This document shows positions 61,370-64,000 of a DNA stretch of 64,000 nucleotides, in pieces (position 1 is the first letter of the stretch; every line of letters begins with the position of its first letter). The notes beneath the pieces were generated by a model. It was not told the DNA's origin. It saw nothing but the letters and a program-made list of their open reading frames with translations, and did no database searches. The stretch is from assembly GCA_025677815.1 (NCBI GenBank), contig JAIXMP010000063.1:62001-126000 (forward strand), given 5' to 3'. This stretch comes from Phascolomyces articulosus (lineage: Eukaryota > Mucoromycota > Mucoromycetes > Mucorales > Lichtheimiaceae). The position numbers and the translations under genes were made by a program.

Positions 61370-61438
61370 CTGTAGCTGATCGAACTCGACCTTCAGTTTA
61401 CGAGACCACGCTCTAGCCAATTGGAGCTCACAGGCTTT
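61370..61438 (-). tRNA. Degenerate tRNA-Thr(CGT)-like sequence (relic or SINE head)
   Basis: Read on the minus strand: acceptor arm GCCTGTG/TACAGGC pairs over 7 bp (one G-T). The D-arm GCTC/GAGC is perfect, and box A (GGCTAGAGCG) and a box B-like GAGTTCGATCA are present. The anticodon loop would be CTCGTAA (CGT, Thr). The T-stem does not pair, one base is missing before the D-arm, and the anticodon stem is weak. It is therefore probably a tRNA pseudogene or the head of a tRNA-derived SINE rather than a working tRNA. Confidence 0.5.
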
Positions 61439-61655
61439 ACGTGTCGCGTCTGAGACAGTTTTGAAAGAAATTCGTCATCAGCTGGTCACGTGACTTCAAG
61501 ATGACGATTCAAACCCAAGAACCCGGGTCGACCAACCAGATCGCGTCGGTGAAATGTTTCTCCTGAAGGTTTATCTATAGAAGGATGGGTTGATCAACAT
61601 CCATTTTTGATGATCCCTATCTATCCCTACATTGTGTGTCCCCTTGTCGCCTAGA
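61439..61655. other. Spacer with higher GC than its surroundings
   Basis: About 200 bp between the tRNA-like sequence and the next LTR, clearly richer in GC than the flanks (for example acccgggtcgacc). No gene. It could be the body or promoter flank of a tRNA-derived repeat. Confidence 0.35.
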
Positions 61656-62122
61656 TGATCATAACTACATCGCCCATAGATATTTTCTTAATAATAATGG
61701 ATATAGTGTTCTCTAATAATAATAATTATATTATAATTATTATTATTTATTTTTATGTTTTTATCCAACCCTCATTTGATCATCCTCTTATGTTTATTAT
61801 ATTGCCCTCGTTATGCTCTCTCATTATTTTATGTATTATATATCATTGCCTTATGTTTATTTCCATATTTACTTTTATTAATTTAGTGTCATGTAAATAT
61901 ATAAAGGCAACGAATGTTGCATAAAATAAAGAGACAACTAACTAATGAATCAATTATCTGCTTATATACATTACTATTGATCCACTTTATCTTTAATCAT
62001 TTCCCTTGTGTTTTATCCTCAATTCTGGTTTTGTGGTATCTACTGAAGAATCTTGGTCTAGTCATAATCATTTATACTTGCAAGTGCAGTGATAGTGAAA
62101 AGAATTCACAATGGATCTGACA
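61656..62122 (+). repeat. LTR of a second, degenerate LTR retrotransposon
   Basis: Ends CTGACA immediately before TTTGGTAG (primer-site-like, 62123-62130). It contains aaatatataaagg and aaataaagag in the usual order. The left border TGATCATAAC is a guess based on similarity to TGTCATAAC. Confidence 0.55.
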
Positions 62123-62284
62123 TTTGGTAGTAAAAGATTGGTCATCTATATAAGTATTATTTTTATCATCATTATTTTTATTATATACCTCTTTTTCCTT
62201 TTTTGTTTTCTCTGTCTCTATTTTATTTTTTTTCTACTTTGTTTTCTATTTTTATTTTTTTTTGATAACAACATAGATCAATAA

Positions 62285-63244
62285 CCCAACAACAACAGTA
62301 TAGAACAACAGACCATCATGACGATGTTGTAGTTATTGTAACAAATCATGTAACAACAACAGCAGCAATCACAAGAAATAGTGGCATTGCATGCTCAGCA
62401 ACAACCATCATCATCATCATCACCTGCACCTTCTAATAATAATAATGCTGATCAACATTCACTTGCAAAAATTGTTCATCCTTGGCAATTGGATGTTTAT
62501 AATGGTGAGCGCACAGTCCAGCATATTGAAGCATAGTTGTATTCATTAGAAAAATATACTGAATTTGTAAACATTGATGGTGAACAATTGGTAATGTTTG
62601 CAGTGATGTTGTTACATGGTGGTGCTGCTATGTGGTAGTGTGGTGTTGAGTATGATCCATTAGTATCAACTCCAAGGACGTGGTCAGAGTTTAAACGTGT
62701 GTTCAAGTATGAGTTTAAACTGGCCAATATTGAACAATTGGCACATTAATAACTTCAACATTTGCAACAAACAAGTATGGTGGAACAATATGTACATGAA
62801 TTTTGGTCGATCATGCCAGAATTGCCTGATATGGACACTAAGGATGCATTGTTTAATTTTGTTCAAGATTTGAAGTATCAGTGTCATTTATAAGTATTGA
62901 TGCAAAAGCCTTTTATATTAAATGAAGCATATGCATATGCTGAGGCATATGAAACTGTAGAACAATATGCCAAGGTTGTAAGTAATCATCATCCATCCTA
63001 TGTCTCTCCCTTTAATCATGCTTTTGGTCAACCATCCTCTTCCTATGTTAATCCTAGTCCTACTCTAATGGATCTGGATGTCATCCAATCATATGGTCAC
63101 GGTGATAGTGGTCCATCTAATAATATGTCTTGTATCAAGTGTTTCTGTTGTAGTGAACGAGGTCATATTCATCATGATTGTCATAAGAAACTCAATGGTC
63201 TACAAGCTAAGGATCGTTTGGGTTTTTGGGAGGCGCATATATAA
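62285..63244 (+). pseudogene. Gag of the second LTR element, interrupted by TAA/TAG codons
   Basis: One continuous frame of 320 codons without any frameshift aligns with the intact Gag: a Gln-rich start, LYSLEKY, GGAAMW, STPRTWSEFKRVFKYEFK, VEQYVHEFWSIMPELPDM, and a knuckle CFCCSERGHIHHDC. Eight in-frame stops occur at 62330, 62339, 62351, 62534, 62636, 62747, 62750 and 62891. All are TAA or TAG. Compared with the intact Gag they fall at Gln or Trp positions where the alignment is clear. No pol follows; a LINE remnant begins within 200 bp. Confidence 0.8.
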
Positions 63245-63435
63245 TAAATAGGGGTGAGTATATGTGCTCTTCCAACCAACCTCTTCACAAGGCAACTAGG
63301 TCGCTGGATAACTAGGATGTTGTGAAAACAGGTTCAATTAAGAAGAACCAAGGAATTCTAGTGGGGCTGACCAGACAAGGGTGGTGCAAGAAGCCTTTGT
63401 CACCTTCTGTACATAAATCCTTTCATCTATTGGAC

Positions 63436-64000
63436 TAAATCTATTAGGTTTATCAAGACTCCTATCAACACAGTTGTATGCACAGTTTATTAGACCTAAA
63501 CTAGATTATGGACTGGCAATTCTAATGTACACCAAAACATAAATCAAACAACTTGAAAAGGCCCAGAACAACTGTATAGGAATTATCTTTAGGTCACACA
63601 AAAATTCTAAAACAAAAGTAATACAGTATATTATAAACCTACTAAGCATGGAGGAATGAACAAATATCCTATAAGCCAAATTTATACTTAGAACAATGTT
63701 ACTCCCAGAAGACACACTATTATCAAACTTACAACCAGGTTTAAACACACAACTATCTACAAGCTATTAGAAAAAACTTCAATAAGGAATACTATGGACA
63801 CCTATTCAAGAGAACACCTCCAATCCTTCCAGAACTGAAATTAAACAATTAGCAAAACAACATTACATCAACAACTATACCAGAACTATATCAGTAGGGA
63901 CAGGAGTCAAGATACTAAAATTATGCCAACCAAAGATAGGAATATATCTAATACTCTGGATACCTATAACAAAAAAAGAAAGGAGCTAATGTATTTAGTA
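63436..64000 (+). pseudogene. LINE (non-LTR) reverse transcriptase C-terminal remnant
   Basis: Reading from 63436: LSTQLYAQFIRPKLDYGLAI, then IKQLEKAQNNC, SKTKVIQYIINLLSMEE, AKFILRTMLLPEDTLL. This is the region after the RT domain of jockey/Tad-like LINEs (QFIRPxLDYG...LExxQ). The frame has several stops (TAA, TGA, TAG), for example within MEE*TNIL*AKF, and the element runs off the window's right end. Confidence 0.65.

Noticed and set aside
62285..63244. Reassigned genetic code (TAA/TAG = Gln) used by the second element
   Set aside because: At least two TAG codons align with Trp in the intact Gag, and host genes in the window use TAA and TAG as normal stops; transition mutations explain all of them.
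1..64000. CRISPR arrays, bacterial operons or prophage
   Set aside because: Intron-rich eukaryotic genes throughout; no regularly spaced direct repeats seen.

Overview
The window looks like nuclear DNA of an early-diverging fungus, most likely Mucoromycota (Mucorales-like). It is strongly AT-rich, with long poly-A/T and (AT)n stretches between genes. Genes carry many short introns, mostly GTAAGT/GTATGT...TAG. The protein set fits: a Sin3 corepressor, a Zn2Cys6 factor, an Emg1/Nep1 methyltransferase, and GDP-mannose 4,6-dehydratase, an enzyme of the GDP-fucose route found in zygomycetous fungi. One intron has the signals of the minor (U12) spliceosome, which Mucoromycota are known to keep. Exon structures below come from reading splice sites and checking that the phases close; no transcript data were available.

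Layout. 1-780: 3' end of a zinc-knuckle/Ser-Arg-rich protein (ZCCHC10-like). 990-2672 (-): Sds3/BRMS1-like protein with an AT-AC intron. 2673-9356: long AT-rich stretch without a convincing gene. 9357-10461 (-): EMG1. 10667-11395 (+): F-box-like/ankyrin protein. 11635-17617 (-): 14-exon SIN3. About 17.96-18.83 kb and 20.99-23.04 kb: an old and a younger copy of a lineage-specific gene family, both apparently broken. 23535-25112 (-): GMD. 26033-28282 (-): DBR1. 28.8-29.98 kb (+): small coiled-coil, BORCS5-like protein. 30154-30945 (+): 2OG-Fe(II) oxygenase. 31161-33337 (-): divergent poly(A)-polymerase-like nucleotidyltransferase. 34.5-36.1 kb (-): decayed lineage-specific gene. 36519-39239 (-): MFS transporter. 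42636-43973 (-): Zn2Cys6 factor. 45850-46494 (-): promethin-like membrane protein. 49155-49922 (+): PCL-type cyclin. 50238-51449 (-): MBOAT/wax-synthase-like acyltransferase.

The right end (about 54.4-64 kb) is a retroelement cluster. It holds two solo LTRs, an inverted pair of another LTR family, and a nearly intact Ty3/gypsy element (55765-61302) with almost identical LTRs, an initiator-Met-type primer site, gag, and pol in the -1 frame with a candidate frameshift signal. Downstream lie a degenerate tRNA-like sequence, a second LTR element whose gag frame is interrupted only by TAA/TAG codons, and a LINE reverse-transcriptase remnant running off the window.

Shared themes: two likely subunits of one Sin3/Rpd3L histone-deacetylase complex (Sds3-like and Sin3) lie about 9 kb apart. 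DBR1 (lariat turnover) and the poly(A)-polymerase-like protein act in RNA processing. The promethin-like and MBOAT proteins suggest lipid-droplet and neutral-lipid functions. Repeat decay here is dominated by C-to-T/G-to-A changes, often at CpG in the solo LTR, which hints at cytosine methylation or a RIP-like process.
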